Notes: a model not told the origin generated them from the sequence alone. A stretch of 33,212 nt of DNA from Pirellulales bacterium (GCA_023511675.1 JAIMBC010000025.1:1-33212), one strand, 5' to 3'. Positions 1-9,370 are shown, numbered from the stretch's first letter. A program made the numbers and translations.

Positions 1-472
1 AGGCGGCCCTTGCACTGTGATGCAGGCATCCCCGCCCGCACTGGACTGGATCATCCCCACGCCTCCCCGCCCGCACCCGTTTTGAACGCAGCAAGCCTGG
101 TGTGTGCACCACGAGCACGCCAGCCCCGACACCAGGGCGCACTTGGCTAGCAATCTTTGCCGTCGTCCTCTCAACTCACCACGTTGCCGGAACTGGTGGT
201 GTCAGCCTGTTGCATGATTTCACTTGCCGGGGCGTGCGTGCAGCGTTGCGAATCGCGGCCGGTGGGAGGCCAACGGCGCCCGGCAGGGATGCCAACTGCG
301 GCGGCGGGCAGAACGCGAACCACGGCGGGCGGGACGCCCCCCCCCCGGCCAACCAACTTAGGCACCCAAGGCGAGTTCGAAGAGTGTTGGCTGGCAATGG
401 GCATGTGGGGGGCAGTTTTTTAGCAGCATCCTTGTCGCCACGGTGAAGGTGTCGCTGGGGTGCGGGCCGGCC
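1..472. other. Left flanking non-coding region
   Basis: No convincing gene is visible here. The small open frames have no recognisable family features and overlap one another on both strands. Two copies of a 13-bp direct repeat, TCCCCGCCCGCAC, lie at 29-41 and 64-76, and a run of ten C residues lies at 337-346. The region is downstream of the minus-strand sugar-nucleotide gene, so it should hold that gene's transcription end, but I see no hairpin followed by a T tract. Confidence 0.5.
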
Positions 473-1462
473 TCAGGCTGGGGTGAGGTTTGGTGTGGGG
501 GGGCGGTAGCGGCGCAGGTCGATGTTACGAAACCACTCGATGGTGCGTGCCAGGCCCTCCTCCAGAGGGACCTTGGGTTCCCAGCCAAGTCGCTGGCGAG
601 CCAGTGTGATGTCTGGGCGACGTTGGGCGGGGTCGTCCGCGGGCAGGGGGCGATACTCGAGTATGGAAGAGGAGCCGGTGAGCCGCAGCACGAGCTGGGC
701 CAATTCCAGGATGGTGAACTCGCGCGGGTTGCCGAGGTTGACGGGTCCCACGAAGTCGTCGGGGCCGTTCATCATTCGGACCAGCCCTTCCAGCAGGTCG
801 TCGAGGTAGCAGAAGCTGCGTGTTTGGCTGCCGTCGCCGTAGATGGTAAGCGGTTTGCCGTGCAGGGCCTGCATGATGAAGTTCGAGACCACGCGCCCGT
901 CGAAGGGGTGCATGCCCGGGCCGTAGGTGTTGAAGATGCGCACCACGCGAATGTTAATGCCGTGGCAGCGGTGATAATCGAAGAAAAGCGTTTCCGCGGC
1001 GCGCTTGCCTTCGTCGTAGCAGGCACGCGGGCCGATGGGGTTGACGGCTCCTCGGTAGCTTTCGGGCTGGGGATGCACTTCGGGATCGCCGTAGACCTCG
1101 CTGGTCGAGGCCTGCAAGACCTTGGCGCGGCAGCGTTTGGCCATGCCCAGCACGTGGATCGCGCCCAGGACCGAGGTCTTCATGGTCTTGATGGGGTTGT
1201 ACTGGTAATGGCCGGGAGCGGCGGGGCAGGCAAGGTTGTAGATCTGGTCCACCTCGAGCCATATGGGCTGGGTGATATCGTGCCGAATGAGTTCGAAGTT
1301 GGGCTGGGCCAGCAAGTGGGCCACGTTGGACTTTTGGCTGGTGAAAAAATTGTCCAGGCAGATCACGTCGTGCCCTTCGGCCACCAGCCGGGCGCATAGG
1401 CCCGCACCGAGAAACCCTGCGCCGCCCGTCACCAGAATGCGTTTGAAACCAGCCACTGCCAT
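473..1462 (-). CDS. uxs: UDP-glucuronic acid decarboxylase (UDP-xylose synthase), SDR family
   Basis: This is an extended short-chain dehydrogenase of 329 residues that should convert UDP-glucuronate to UDP-xylose with bound NAD+ in the cytoplasm, supplying pentose for surface polysaccharide. Residues 8-19 form the Rossmann fold with GGAGFLG (13-19). The catalytic dyad is Tyr149 and Lys153 in [11 protein letters not shown], and [11 protein letters not shown] (118-127) carries the active-site Ser/Thr. The [14 protein letters not shown] block and the [10 protein letters not shown] block are typical of UXS rather than of the related dTDP-glucose dehydratases. The open frame runs upstream to 1783, but homology begins at the ATG at 1462, and a -10 box at 1492-1487 gives an 18-base leader. 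That upstream extension lies antisense to the helicase gene and is not coding. Confidence 0.93.
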   Translation of the reverse strand: MAVAGFKRILVTGGAGFLGAGLCARLVAEGHDVICLDNFFTSQKSNVAHLLAQPNFELIRHDITQPIWLEVDQIYNLACPAAPGHYQYNPIKTMKTSVLGAIHVLGMAKRCRAKVLQASTSEVYGDPEVHPQPESYRGAVNPIGPRACYDEGKRAAETLFFDYHRCHGINIRVVRIFNTYGPGMHPFDGRVVSNFIMQALHGKPLTIYGDGSQTRSFCYLDDLLEGLVRMMNGPDDFVGPVNLGNPREFTILELAQLVLRLTGSSSILEYRPLPADDPAQRRPDITLARQRLGWEPKVPLEEGLARTIEWFRNIDLRRYRPPTPNLTPA

Positions 1463-1486
1463 CACGCTCCGCGAAGCCCGCCGCCG

Positions 1487-1494
1487 AGTATAAT
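1487..1494. promoter_or_regulatory. Overlapping divergent -10 boxes
   Basis: The octamer AGTATAAT reads as TATAAT (1489-1494) on the plus strand and as TATACT (1492-1487) on the minus strand. One AT-rich element could therefore serve as the -10 box for both the helicase and the UDP-xylose synthase gene in a 37-base gap between the outermost starts. Predicted transcription starts are near 1501 (plus) and 1480 (minus). No clear -35 hexamer is visible on either side, because each would lie inside the opposing gene. The same core, GTATAATCC, recurs upstream of parA at 11299-11307. Confidence 0.5.
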
Positions 1495-1499
1495 CCCGC

Positions 1500-3977
1500 A
1501 TGGGAATGAGAACCAGCCACATGCCAACCGCCCCGCACGAACTGCTTGCCTCGCTGACCCGTGCCCAGCAAGAGGCCGTCACGCACATCGACGGCCCGCT
1601 GCTGGTGCTGGCCGGGCCTGGCAGCGGCAAGACCCGCGTGATTACGCACCGCGTTGCCTGGTTGCTGCACCAGGGCATACAGCCCCAGCATGTGCTGGCC
1701 CTGACCTTTACCAACAAGGCGGCAGAAGAGATGCAGTCTCGGCTGGTCCGCCTGGTGCCGGAGGCCAGGGTGTGGGTCGGCACGTTCCATCGATTCGCCG
1801 CGGGGCTGCTGCGGCAGCACGCCCCGCTGGTGGGACTGGAGGCCGGCTACAGCATCTACGATACGGCCGTGGCGCAACAGGTACTTGCCCAGGCCATGGA
1901 GGAGGCTGAATGCCACCTGGTCACGCCGGCCCAGCTTGGCGGCATGATCAGCCGTGCCAAGAACGCATTGATCACTCCCGAAGACAGCGTCCATGCCGGG
2001 CTGCACGGGCCGCAGGCGGCCGCCTATGCCCGCTACCAGCAGCTTCTAAACCGCGCCAACGCCGTGGATTTCGACGACTTGTTGATGCTGGCCACGCTGA
2101 TGCTCAAGGAGCACCCCGAGCTGCGGGCCACGCTCGATGCACGCTATCGCTACATCCTGGTGGACGAGTATCAGGACACCAACCTGGCCCAATACTTACT
2201 GGTCCGCGCCATCTCGCAGGACTACCCCAACCTGGCGGTGACGGGCGACCCCGACCAGTCGATCTACGGTTGGCGCGGGGCGAATCTCAAGAACATCCTG
2301 GAGTTTGAGCACGATTATCCTCAGGTACGCGTGGTGCGGCTGGAGCAGAACTACCGCAGCACGCAGCGGATCTTGAGTGCCGCACGCCGCCTGATCGCCT
2401 TCAATCGGCTGCGCAAGGAAAAGGCCCTCTTCACCGAGAACGAGCAAGGGCCGCCGGTACGGCTGGCCCATTACTCCACCAGCGAGAGCGAAGCGGCCGG
2501 CATTGCACGCCAGATCGCTGATGCCGTGGCCGCCGGCCGCCGGCGATACCGGGATTTCGCCGTGTTCTATCGGGTCAACGCCCTCTCCCGCCCGATCGAA
2601 GACGCGCTGCGACGCGCCGGCATCCCCTACCAGATCGTGAACGGCCTGGCATTTTTCGACCGCCAGGAAATCAAGGATCTGCTGGCCTACCTGATGCTGC
2701 TGCACAACCCCCGCGACGACCAGGCCCTGCTGCGCATCATCAACTGCCCGCCCCGAGAGATCGGCAAGACCACCGTCGAGCGGTTGCGCAGCCATGCCAG
2801 CCAGCAGGGCGTGCCGCTGCTAGAAGCCTGCCGGCAAGCCGGCCTGATCGAAACCCTGCCCAAGCGAGCCGCCGTGGCCGTGGCCCGCTTCGTCTCCCTG
2901 TACGACCGCCTCAGCACCCACGTGCACGAACCGGTCGAAGCCCTCATCGGCCATGTGCTCCACGAGACGGGCTACCAGGAGTTTCTCAAAAGGTCCGAGC
3001 TGCCCGAAGACCAGGAGCGGCTGGTGAACCTGCAAGAACTCCTCTCCCTCGCCCGCCAGTACGACGAGGGCGATCTGGAAGAGCGGCGGCTCGAAGGCTT
3101 CGTGGAAAGTTGCGCGCTGGTCAACGAAGCGGATGCGTGGGAAGATGCGGCAGATCGCGTGACGCTGATGACGCTGCACGCCGCCAAGGGATTGGAATTT
3201 CCTGTGGTGTTCATCGTGGCGGTGGAAAACAAGATCCTGCCGCACGAGCGGAGCCAAGAGGATCCCCAGAGTTACGAGGAGGAGCGGCGGCTGCTGTTTG
3301 TGGGCATGACGCGAGCGCGGGAAGAGTTGCACCTGAGCCTGAGCTACCGCCGCGAGTATCGGGGGCGACGCGGGACGGCTGTCCCCAGCCCCTTCTTGAG
3401 CGAGCTGCCGCTGGATGAGCTGGAGAAGTACGACGAAGGGCCGCCGCTGCCCGAAGGATTGGCAGACGGTCCCATGCCGACTGCGGGCACTGCCCACCGC
3501 GACGAATACTGCCACGAAGAACCGCCGGAAGCAGTCTACGCACCCGGCCAGCCGGCAGCCTATGCACCCGACCAGCCAGCAAGCGAGGGGCAGGCCTTGC
3601 CTGTACAAGCGTGCGCAGCCCCCAGCGGGGCGCGTCCCGCGGCGGCTCGCATCGCCACAGCGGCCGACCTGGCAGCGGCGCAAGGGCTACAGCTTGCCTC
3701 TCAAGCTCAAGCTGCCGCGCGCCGTGCGGGCGAAACGGCTGCTCCGCCGCGCCTCTCGCCCGAGCTGTTCTATCAGGGCATGATTGTCCGCCACCCCGAG
3801 TATGGCCTGGGCAAGGTGGTGGCCCTCTCGGGCAGCGGCCGGCGGCGCTTGGCCACCGTGGCGTTTGCCACCGGCAGCGGACAGCAAAAATTCGTGCTGG
3901 AACACGCGCCCCTGGAGCCGGTAACGCCGGGGGGACAGGCGATGTCTGAAGACCAGGAAGCGTGTACGGATGGATGA
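1500..3977 (+). CDS. pcrA: ATP-dependent DNA helicase PcrA/UvrD (superfamily 1)
   Basis: This 825-residue 3'-5' DNA helicase acts in nucleotide excision repair, mismatch repair and removal of RecA or RNA polymerase from DNA. All superfamily-1A motifs are present: Walker A AGPGSGKT (38-45), Walker B VDEYQDTN near 220, motif [17 protein letters not shown] near 248, motif IV QNYRST near 283, motif [11 protein letters not shown] near 556 and motif [15 protein letters not shown] near 596. After a Pro/Ala-rich linker (about 650-745), residues 755-810 ([15 protein letters not shown] and following) form the Tudor-like module that ends PcrA and UvrD proteins and binds RNA polymerase. In-frame ATG codons occur at 1500, 1506 and 1521. 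The -10 box at 1489-1494 places the transcript start near 1501, so the 1521 start, or a leaderless message, is plausible. The 3' end overlaps the next gene by 8 bases. Confidence 0.96.
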   Translation: MGMRTSHMPTAPHELLASLTRAQQEAVTHIDGPLLVLAGPGSGKTRVITHRVAWLLHQGIQPQHVLALTFTNKAAEEMQSRLVRLVPEARVWVGTFHRFAAGLLRQHAPLVGLEAGYSIYDTAVAQQVLAQAMEEAECHLVTPAQLGGMISRAKNALITPEDSVHAGLHGPQAAAYARYQQLLNRANAVDFDDLLMLATLMLKEHPELRATLDARYRYILVDEYQDTNLAQYLLVRAISQDYPNLAVTGDPDQSIYGWRGANLKNILEFEHDYPQVRVVRLEQNYRSTQRILSAARRLIAFNRLRKEKALFTENEQGPPVRLAHYSTSESEAAGIARQIADAVAAGRRRYRDFAVFYRVNALSRPIEDALRRAGIPYQIVNGLAFFDRQEIKDLLAYLMLLHNPRDDQALLRIINCPPREIGKTTVERLRSHASQQGVPLLEACRQAGLIETLPKRAAVAVARFVSLYDRLSTHVHEPVEALIGHVLHETGYQEFLKRSELPEDQERLVNLQELLSLARQYDEGDLEERRLEGFVESCALVNEADAWEDAADRVTLMTLHAAKGLEFPVVFIVAVENKILPHERSQEDPQSYEEERRLLFVGMTRAREELHLSLSYRREYRGRRGTAVPSPFLSELPLDELEKYDEGPPLPEGLADGPMPTAGTAHRDEYCHEEPPEAVYAPGQPAAYAPDQPASEGQALPVQACAAPSGARPAAARIATAADLAAAQGLQLASQAQAAARRAGETAAPPRLSPELFYQGMIVRHPEYGLGKVVALSGSGRRRLATVAFATGSGQQKFVLEHAPLEPVTPGGQAMSEDQEACTDG

Positions 3978-4791
3978 GTTGCGTGCGGAACACGCAGTGC
4001 TGGGCTGCGTGGGGAGGCTGGGCCGGATTTCGGTATTCCCGGTCAAATCCCTGGATGGAGAGATGGTGGGGCAGGCCCGGCTGCTGGCGGCAGGCTCGCT
4101 GGAGTATGATCGCCGCTATGCCATCGTCGACATGCAGGGCAGCGTGGTGAACGCCAAGGGCACGGAGCGCATCCAGCTTATCCGATCCCGCTTCGACCTG
4201 AAGCAGGGCAGCTTGTCTCTGGCAGCACCCGGCATGCCGGCTCAGAGCTTCTCCCTGCCGTCGCAGCAAGCCGCCGCAGAGGCGTGGCTGTCTCGTTACT
4301 TTGGCTTCGACGTGCGGCTGGAAGAAGATGTCCAGCACGGGTTTCCGGACGACAACTCTGCTTTAGGCCCCACCGTGGTGAGCACGGCCACCCTGCAAGA
4401 GGTAGCACGCTGGTTCGACCTGGACCTCGACGAGGTACGACGGCGATTCCGCGCCAACCTGGAGGTAGAAGACGTGCCGGCCTTCTGGGAAGACTGCCTG
4501 TACGGGCCGGCAGGCCAGACCAGGCGCTTTCTGGTGGGGGAGGCGGTGCTCGAAGGCACCAATCCCTGCCAGCGCTGCGTGGTGCCCAGCCGCTCCGCGC
4601 GGGACGCCCGTCCCTGGCCGGGCTTTTCTCGGCACTTTGCCGAGCAACGCGCTGCTACGCTGCCCCCCTGGGCCCCGCGCGATCGCTTCGACCACTACTA
4701 CCGCCTGGCTGTGAACACCCGCCTGTGTTCTGGGGCAGGATCCGTGCTGCGCGTGGGGGACAGCGTCCGGCTTGCCGAAGGATCCACGTAG
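3970..4791 (+). CDS. MOSC domain-containing protein
   Basis: The 273-residue product has a MOSC N-terminal beta-barrel domain (about 17-115, with FPVKSLDG and the NAKG block) followed by a MOSC domain (about 130-268). The pair GTNPCQRC has Cys200 and Cys203; the first matches the conserved MOSC cysteine that handles the sulfur of sulfurated molybdenum cofactor. Members of this family include the mARC/YcbX reductases and the C-terminal domain of Moco sulfurase. There is no ferredoxin domain, so an external electron donor would be needed if it is a reductase. The ATG overlaps the helicase stop (ATGGATGA), implying translational coupling. A molybdenum hydroxylase operon lies about 8 kb downstream, but no direct link to it is shown. 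Substrate unknown. Confidence 0.85.
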   Translation: MDELRAEHAVLGCVGRLGRISVFPVKSLDGEMVGQARLLAAGSLEYDRRYAIVDMQGSVVNAKGTERIQLIRSRFDLKQGSLSLAAPGMPAQSFSLPSQQAAAEAWLSRYFGFDVRLEEDVQHGFPDDNSALGPTVVSTATLQEVARWFDLDLDEVRRRFRANLEVEDVPAFWEDCLYGPAGQTRRFLVGEAVLEGTNPCQRCVVPSRSARDARPWPGFSRHFAEQRAATLPPWAPRDRFDHYYRLAVNTRLCSGAGSVLRVGDSVRLAEGST

Positions 4792-5155
4792 TCCCGGGGG
4801 CCGGCACGCCGCCGAGGCGATCAGGTTCGCAGCCGGGCTGCGCAGGTTCGCAGAGGTGCCGCACCGAGCACCGGCACGCCCCGAGCACCACGGAAGGGCT
4901 GCAACCTGGCGGCCCGACGCTCCCGTCAGCCACTTTACGCTCGCGCCGCAGCGGCCATGGTTTATACTGAGTCCTGGTCCGGCTCGGCGGCCACGCCGCG
5001 TTCGGCCGGTGAGCATGAAAGGCCGGTCCGCTTTGCTGGGCGCTTGCCGGTGTTCGTCGGCGCGGCAGCTCCGCTGGCACACGCTTCCCACAGAGCCCTT
5101 CGACCTGGCAAGGAGCGTGCCCGGCCGCAGCGGCTTGTCCAACTCCCTACACGCC
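4792..5155. other. Intergenic region upstream of the amidase gene
   Basis: This stretch has no recognised gene. The amidase frame stays open through it, and upstream in-frame starts exist (for example ATG at 5015), but the translated extension is Arg/Ala-rich without family similarity. It contains a possible -10 box TATACT at 4963-4968. Confidence 0.45.
4963..4968 (+). promoter_or_regulatory. Possible -10 box (TATACT) for the amidase gene
   Basis: TATACT matches the sigma-70 -10 consensus in five of six positions and stands out in very GC-rich sequence. It would place a start near 4975 and a leader of about 180 bases before the ATG at 5156. No well-spaced -35 hexamer is visible, so the call is tentative. 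Confidence 0.3.
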
Positions 5156-6541
5156 ATGATCTGCAACACACTGCTCGAGGCCTCTACACGCATCCGTGCG
5201 GGCCAGCTCTTCCCCAGCGAGCTGCTCGAAGAGAGCCTGGCCCAAATCGACCGGCTGGAGTCGAACGTGCATGCCTGGGTGATGGTCGACCGCGCTGCGG
5301 CCCGGCAGGCTGCCATGATGCTGGATCATGAACTGGCCGCGGGCATCTGGAGGGGGCCGCTGCACGGCATCCCCGTAGGAATCAAAGACATTTTCGATGT
5401 GGCCGGCTGGCCTACCCGTGCCGGCTCTCCCGTCAGCAGCGCGCAGCCTGTCCAGCAGGATGCCCCCTTGGTGGCACGGCTGCGCGCTGCCGGAGCCGTA
5501 ATCCTCGGCAAGACAGTCACCACCGAGTGGGCCTCCTTCGACCCGCCGCCCACACGCAATCCCTGGCAGCTCGATCGCACGCCGGGCGGCTCGAGCAGCG
5601 GCTCTGCCGCGGCCGTCGCTCTGCGGATGTGCCTGGGCGCGCTCGGCTCGCAAACGGGCGGCTCCATCACGCGCCCCGCCAGCTACTGCGGCGTGGCAGG
5701 ATTAAAGCCCACCTGGGGCCGGCTCTCCACCCAAGGCGTGGTCCCGCTCGCCTACCACATGGACCACCCCGGCCCCCTTGCTCCCACCGTGGACGATGTG
5801 GCCATCCTGTACGCCGAGCTTGCAGCCGAGCTGCCCAGCCCGCAGCCCCCAGGCCGCCATTGGCCCTCTCCACCAAGCACCCCCTCGGCAAAGGAACGCA
5901 GCCGCATCACTTACCTTCCCGGCTGGTCCAGCCTCCAGCCCCCAACCCTGGGCACCATCGAGGCCTTTTTCCTGGAACGCTCCAGTGCTGACGTCCGCCA
6001 GGCCATGCTGGCAACACTCGATTCTTTGGAGGCGCATGGGGCACGCGTCAAACGCCTTCCCCTCCCCCCAGAGTTCGCGCACGTGCATGCCTGCCACCGC
6101 ACCATCATGGCGGTCGAGGCTGCCGCCGTACACGGAGAACTGTTCTGCAAGCATCGGCAGCAATTCGGCCCTCAGATAACGCTGCTGCTGGAAGAAGGGC
6201 TGCGCGCTTCCGCTGTCGATTACAGCCGCGCCCTGCAATTCCGCCGTCAATTCCAGCAGGCCGTGGCGCACTGGTTCGCGGAGGTCGATGCGGTGGTCCT
6301 GCCGGCAACTCCCACGGCCGCGCCCGCTCGAGACACGACCGGAGACCCTGCCTTCAATTCGCCCTGGAGCCTGGCGGGCGTGCCGGTCGTCTCCTTTCCC
6401 TGTGCCCTGGCTGATGACGGCATGCCGCTGGCAATTCAACTGGTGGGGCCTGCGTGGGGCGAGGGCCAACTGCTGGCGGCCGCACGGTGGTGCGAGCACT
6501 TTGCCGGCCTGCGGCAGAATCCACCGCTGGGGCAGGCGTGA
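5156..6541 (+). CDS. Amidase signature family hydrolase
   Basis: The product of 461 residues is an amidase-signature serine hydrolase, related to GatA and to general amidases that cleave carboxamides. The Ser-cisSer-Lys triad is visible: Lys77 in GIPVGIKDIFD, the cis-Ser region GGSSSGS at 144-150, and the nucleophile Ser170 in GSQTGGSI. It is unlikely to be the tRNA amidotransferase subunit, because no gatB or gatC lies nearby and its C-terminal half is short. The start at 5156 was chosen because family similarity begins immediately there (LLEAS...IRAGQLFPSELLEESLA); TTG at 5135 is an alternative. It is separated from the MOSC gene by 364 bases, so it is probably transcribed on its own. Substrate cannot be inferred. 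Confidence 0.88.
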   Translation: MICNTLLEASTRIRAGQLFPSELLEESLAQIDRLESNVHAWVMVDRAAARQAAMMLDHELAAGIWRGPLHGIPVGIKDIFDVAGWPTRAGSPVSSAQPVQQDAPLVARLRAAGAVILGKTVTTEWASFDPPPTRNPWQLDRTPGGSSSGSAAAVALRMCLGALGSQTGGSITRPASYCGVAGLKPTWGRLSTQGVVPLAYHMDHPGPLAPTVDDVAILYAELAAELPSPQPPGRHWPSPPSTPSAKERSRITYLPGWSSLQPPTLGTIEAFFLERSSADVRQAMLATLDSLEAHGARVKRLPLPPEFAHVHACHRTIMAVEAAAVHGELFCKHRQQFGPQITLLLEEGLRASAVDYSRALQFRRQFQQAVAHWFAEVDAVVLPATPTAAPARDTTGDPAFNSPWSLAGVPVVSFPCALADDGMPLAIQLVGPAWGEGQLLAAARWCEHFAGLRQNPPLGQA

Positions 6542-6557
6542 GCCGCACCCTTGCCGC

Positions 6558-6658
6558 TGCTTGCGGCGCGCCCTCTCAGAAGGTGGTGCGGCAACTTCCT
6601 GGACCAGAGGATGCGCGACGGCGCGACCTGGCCCTGCTTGCGGCACGCTGCTCAGAAG
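6558..6658. repeat. Imperfect direct repeat at the end of the metallopeptidase gene
   Basis: A segment starting TGCTTGCGGCGCGC (6558-6582) recurs as TGCTTGCGGCACGC (6635-6658); both end in CTCAGAAG. The second copy spans the stop codon of the minus-strand metallopeptidase gene and the first lies 77 bases away. It looks like a small duplication of the gene's 3' boundary. Confidence 0.5.
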
Positions 6659-7491
6659 TGTTCATCTATTTCCCAGCGCAGCAGTTCGCGGCGCCAGCCG
6701 GGCTCGTAAGCTGGCCAGGCAGCGACGGCACCGCAGCGAGCAGGCCGCATGCTGCGCCGCACGCGGCGCACGCAGGAGAGTTCGTCGGCGCCAGGCGGGG
6801 GAACGCTCCCGGGCAGGTTGCTGCGCCGCAAGGTCAAGCGGCCCTGGTCGAACACGCTGATCACCAGCGCCACGTCAAAGTCCAGCATGCGGCGTAGGAT
6901 CAGCTCGTGGCTGGCCGTGGCAAAGGAGGCCTTGATTTGCAGCAAGTCCCAGCCGGCTTGCTGTGCAAGTGGGCGCAGCCAGTTGGCCGGCAGCAGCAAG
7001 CGCGCGGCAAGCAGATTGGCCACACGCTCTCTCCAGGCAGGCGACACCAGACGGAGATCGGCTCCCAGCCGGTCGAACACGCTCCAGGCCGCATACTCCG
7101 CCAGCTCGTGTGCGGCGGCCCACTGCTGCCGCTCGGGCCGGGGATCGGGCCGCAACACCACCAGCGGCTGAAAGCCAGGCCGTTGGCCTGCAAACACGCC
7201 CGAGCCATCCCGCAGCCGCTGCGCACACACCTTGCCATCTCGCGCCGCCGCCGTTCGATGTACCGCGTGCAGCAGCACCAGCCGGCCGCGCTCACGCTGG
7301 GCCGCATCGAAGGCCACCGTGATGCCCAGCGCCTCCGCCACGGCAATTGCATCGATGGGCGGTGCCACCCAGCCGGCGCGTGTTAAGAGTTCCTCGGCCG
7401 TCTGCTCCAGGGCCGCAGTCAACTCTTCCCTGCTTACCTCGCAAAGCACGGCAGACCCCTCCGCCACCAGGAAAAGTGTACACATGTACAC
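6652..7491 (-). CDS. ImmA/IrrE family metallo-endopeptidase
   Basis: The 279-residue product resembles the ImmA/IrrE peptidases, which cleave repressors in mobile elements or in stress responses. The N-terminal part has the family block PPIDAIAVAEALGITV (44-59). The zinc-site helix reads WAAAHELAEYAA with His128, Glu129 and Glu132, so the usual HEXXH appears as HEXXE. A downstream ERVANLLAARLLLP (155-168) matches the conserved helix that supplies the third ligand. No signal peptide is seen, so it is probably cytoplasmic. Such proteins usually sit beside an XRE-type repressor gene, but none is visible within 500 bases on either side. The start is either GTG at 7491 or ATG at 7485; both lie inside a perfect palindrome, suggesting self-regulation or control by a distant repressor. 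Whether the HELAE site is active is unknown. Confidence 0.78.
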   Translation of the reverse strand: MYMCTLFLVAEGSAVLCEVSREELTAALEQTAEELLTRAGWVAPPIDAIAVAEALGITVAFDAAQRERGRLVLLHAVHRTAAARDGKVCAQRLRDGSGVFAGQRPGFQPLVVLRPDPRPERQQWAAAHELAEYAAWSVFDRLGADLRLVSPAWRERVANLLAARLLLPANWLRPLAQQAGWDLLQIKASFATASHELILRRMLDFDVALVISVFDQGRLTLRRSNLPGSVPPPGADELSCVRRVRRSMRPARCGAVAAWPAYEPGWRRELLRWEIDEHF

Positions 7492-7492
7492 T
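7475..7492. promoter_or_regulatory. Operator-like palindrome over the start of the ImmA/IrrE gene
   Basis: The sequence AGTGTACACATGTACACT is a perfect 8-bp inverted repeat (AGTGTACA and TGTACACT) with a 2-base spacer. It covers both candidate start codons of the minus-strand gene, where a dimeric repressor would block initiation. A half-site TGTACAC also occurs at 7864-7870. The binding protein is not identifiable from the window. Confidence 0.55.
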
Positions 7493-8008
7493 ATTCCACG
7501 GGTGGCGGCCCAATGTCAACGCCCCCGCACAGGCCGTCTGCCAGCACGTCACCTCCCAGCACGAGCCCACCCCACCCCTGGAACCCGGCAGCCGTTGCCG
7601 ATACAGTTGAAGCGCGCCATGGATCCGTACCATCCAGACCCGTGGGCGGTGCGGTCCCCAACGCGCGCCAGCGCGGCGCACGCACCATCCCGGCCGTCTC
7701 CACTTTTTTGGCTTCAGAGAGAGCATGTCGCCCAACGAAGGGCTGTGGAAAGTCCGCATCGCCGGCGTGGCGTGCATTCGCCCCAACCCAAGCAGGCAAA
7801 ACAGCCATGACGCGTCGCAGCCGGTGCCGCACGCAGATGACTGTTTGCCGAGGAATTCTGCCTTGTACACACTGCCGCATGCGCCACGCAGGTGCGATGG
7901 GCAACAGCGCCGTCTCCTTGCCCTGTTCGTGAGCGAGTCGCCGGGACCGCACTTTGGACAGTTGCCGGCCTCGCTCCCGCCGGCCCTTCATCGCCACGCA
8001 CCGCTGTC
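7493..8008. other. Intergenic region between divergent ImmA/IrrE and rimO genes
   Basis: About 516 bases without a supportable gene. It should hold promoters for both flanking genes. Apart from the TGTACAC half-site at 7864-7870 I see no clear -35/-10 pair. Open frames here are arginine- and proline-rich and overlap each other on both strands, so they were not called. Confidence 0.45.
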
Positions 8009-9358
8009 ATGAGTCGGCCTACCTACGCCTTCATCAGCCTCGGTTGCCCCAAGAACCTGGTCGATAGCGAACGGATGCTCGGCCTGCTGCACCTGGAGGG
8101 ATACACCTTGCAGGCCGACCCGGTAGGCACCGACTTCGTGGTGGTGAACACCTGCGGCTTCATCGAGCGTGCGCGGGAGGAGTCTTTCTCGGCGATCCGC
8201 GAGATGCTGGAGCTGAAGCGGCAGGGACGTACCGGCGGCGTGATCGTCTCGGGCTGCCTGGCGGAACGGGATAGGGAGGCGCTGTTGGCCCGCTGGCCGG
8301 AGATCGATCAGCTTGTGGGCGTCTTCGCCCGCGAGGAGATTGCCCGCGCGGCGGATCGGCTGGTGGGCCGGCTGCATGAGCAGCGCACTCTGTTCCGCCC
8401 TGCTGCCTCGGTGGCGCTGGACGACCGATCGCGCTTGCGCATCACCCCCCGCCACCTGGCGTATTTGAAGATCTCGGAGGGCTGCGACCGGCTGTGCACC
8501 TTCTGCGCCATACCTCGCATGCGGGGCAAGCACGTCTCCAAGCCTATCGAGGCGGTGGTGGCCGAGGCGCGCGAGCTAGCGGCGGATGGTGCCCGCGAGC
8601 TGGTGGTGGTGGCGCAAGATACCACCTATTACGGCATGGATCTATACGGGCGGCCGCGGCTGGCCGACCTGTTGCGCGAGCTGGCGGCCGTGGAAGGGGT
8701 CGAATGGATTCGGCTGATGTACCTCTATCCCATGTATTTCACGGACGAATTGCTCGCGGTGCTGAGCCGTGAAGAGCGGATTGTGCCGTATCTGGATATA
8801 CCCTTGCAGCATATCAACGACGTGATGTTGCGTCGCATGCAACGGCGTGTGACGCGCGCCGAGATCGAGGCGCTGTTGGCCCGGCTGCGCGGGGCGATTC
8901 CCGACCTGGTGCTGCGCACGACGATGATCGTGGGCTTTCCGGGAGAGACCGAGTCGCACTACCAGGAGCTGGAGGACTTTGTGCGCGCGGCGCGCTTCGA
9001 GCGGCTGGGTGTGTTCACCTATTCGTACGAGGCAGATACTCCCAGTGCCCGCCTGCCGGACCATCTGGACGAACAGATCAAGGCGGCCAGGAGAGATCGG
9101 CTGATGGAGGCGCAGCAGGAGGTGGCCTTTGCCTGGGCGCGGGCGCAGGTGGGGCGGCGGCGCGAGGTGCTGCTCGATGCCCCGCTTCCCGGCGAACCAG
9201 ATGTGTGGCTGGGCCGCTCCTATAGCGAGGCACCCGACGTGGACGGCGTGATCTACGTCACGGGACGCCGGCTGGCCGCCGGAAAACTGGTCCCCTGTGA
9301 AATCGTCGCGGCGCAAGGGTACGATCTGGTGGCAGCCCCCGTGGGGCCGGCACGCTAG
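8009..9358 (+). CDS. rimO: Ribosomal protein S12 methylthiotransferase RimO
   Basis: RimO is a radical-SAM enzyme with two [4Fe-4S] clusters that adds a methylthio group to the conserved aspartate of ribosomal protein S12. The 449-residue product has the N-terminal UPF0004 domain with cluster ligands Cys13 (SLGCPKN), Cys49 (NTCGF) and Cys83 (SGCLAER). The radical-SAM motif is Cys159-x3-Cys163-x2-Cys166 in EGCDRLCTFCAIPRMRGKH, and residues from about 375 form the TRAM domain. SLGCPKNLVDSE is diagnostic of RimO against its tRNA-modifying relative MiaB. The frame stays open 117 bases upstream, but homology begins at the ATG at 8009. It begins a tight group with pgsA (12-base gap) and a CPBP protease gene. 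Confidence 0.97.
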   Translation: MSRPTYAFISLGCPKNLVDSERMLGLLHLEGYTLQADPVGTDFVVVNTCGFIERAREESFSAIREMLELKRQGRTGGVIVSGCLAERDREALLARWPEIDQLVGVFAREEIARAADRLVGRLHEQRTLFRPAASVALDDRSRLRITPRHLAYLKISEGCDRLCTFCAIPRMRGKHVSKPIEAVVAEARELAADGARELVVVAQDTTYYGMDLYGRPRLADLLRELAAVEGVEWIRLMYLYPMYFTDELLAVLSREERIVPYLDIPLQHINDVMLRRMQRRVTRAEIEALLARLRGAIPDLVLRTTMIVGFPGETESHYQELEDFVRAARFERLGVFTYSYEADTPSARLPDHLDEQIKAARRDRLMEAQQEVAFAWARAQVGRRREVLLDAPLPGEPDVWLGRSYSEAPDVDGVIYVTGRRLAAGKLVPCEIVAAQGYDLVAAPVGPAR

Positions 9359-9370
9359 AGGAACTGCCTC

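Noticed and set aside
3211-4338. 375-codon minus-strand open frame
   Set aside because: Antisense to the helicase 3' end and the MOSC gene; arginine- and proline-rich shadow.
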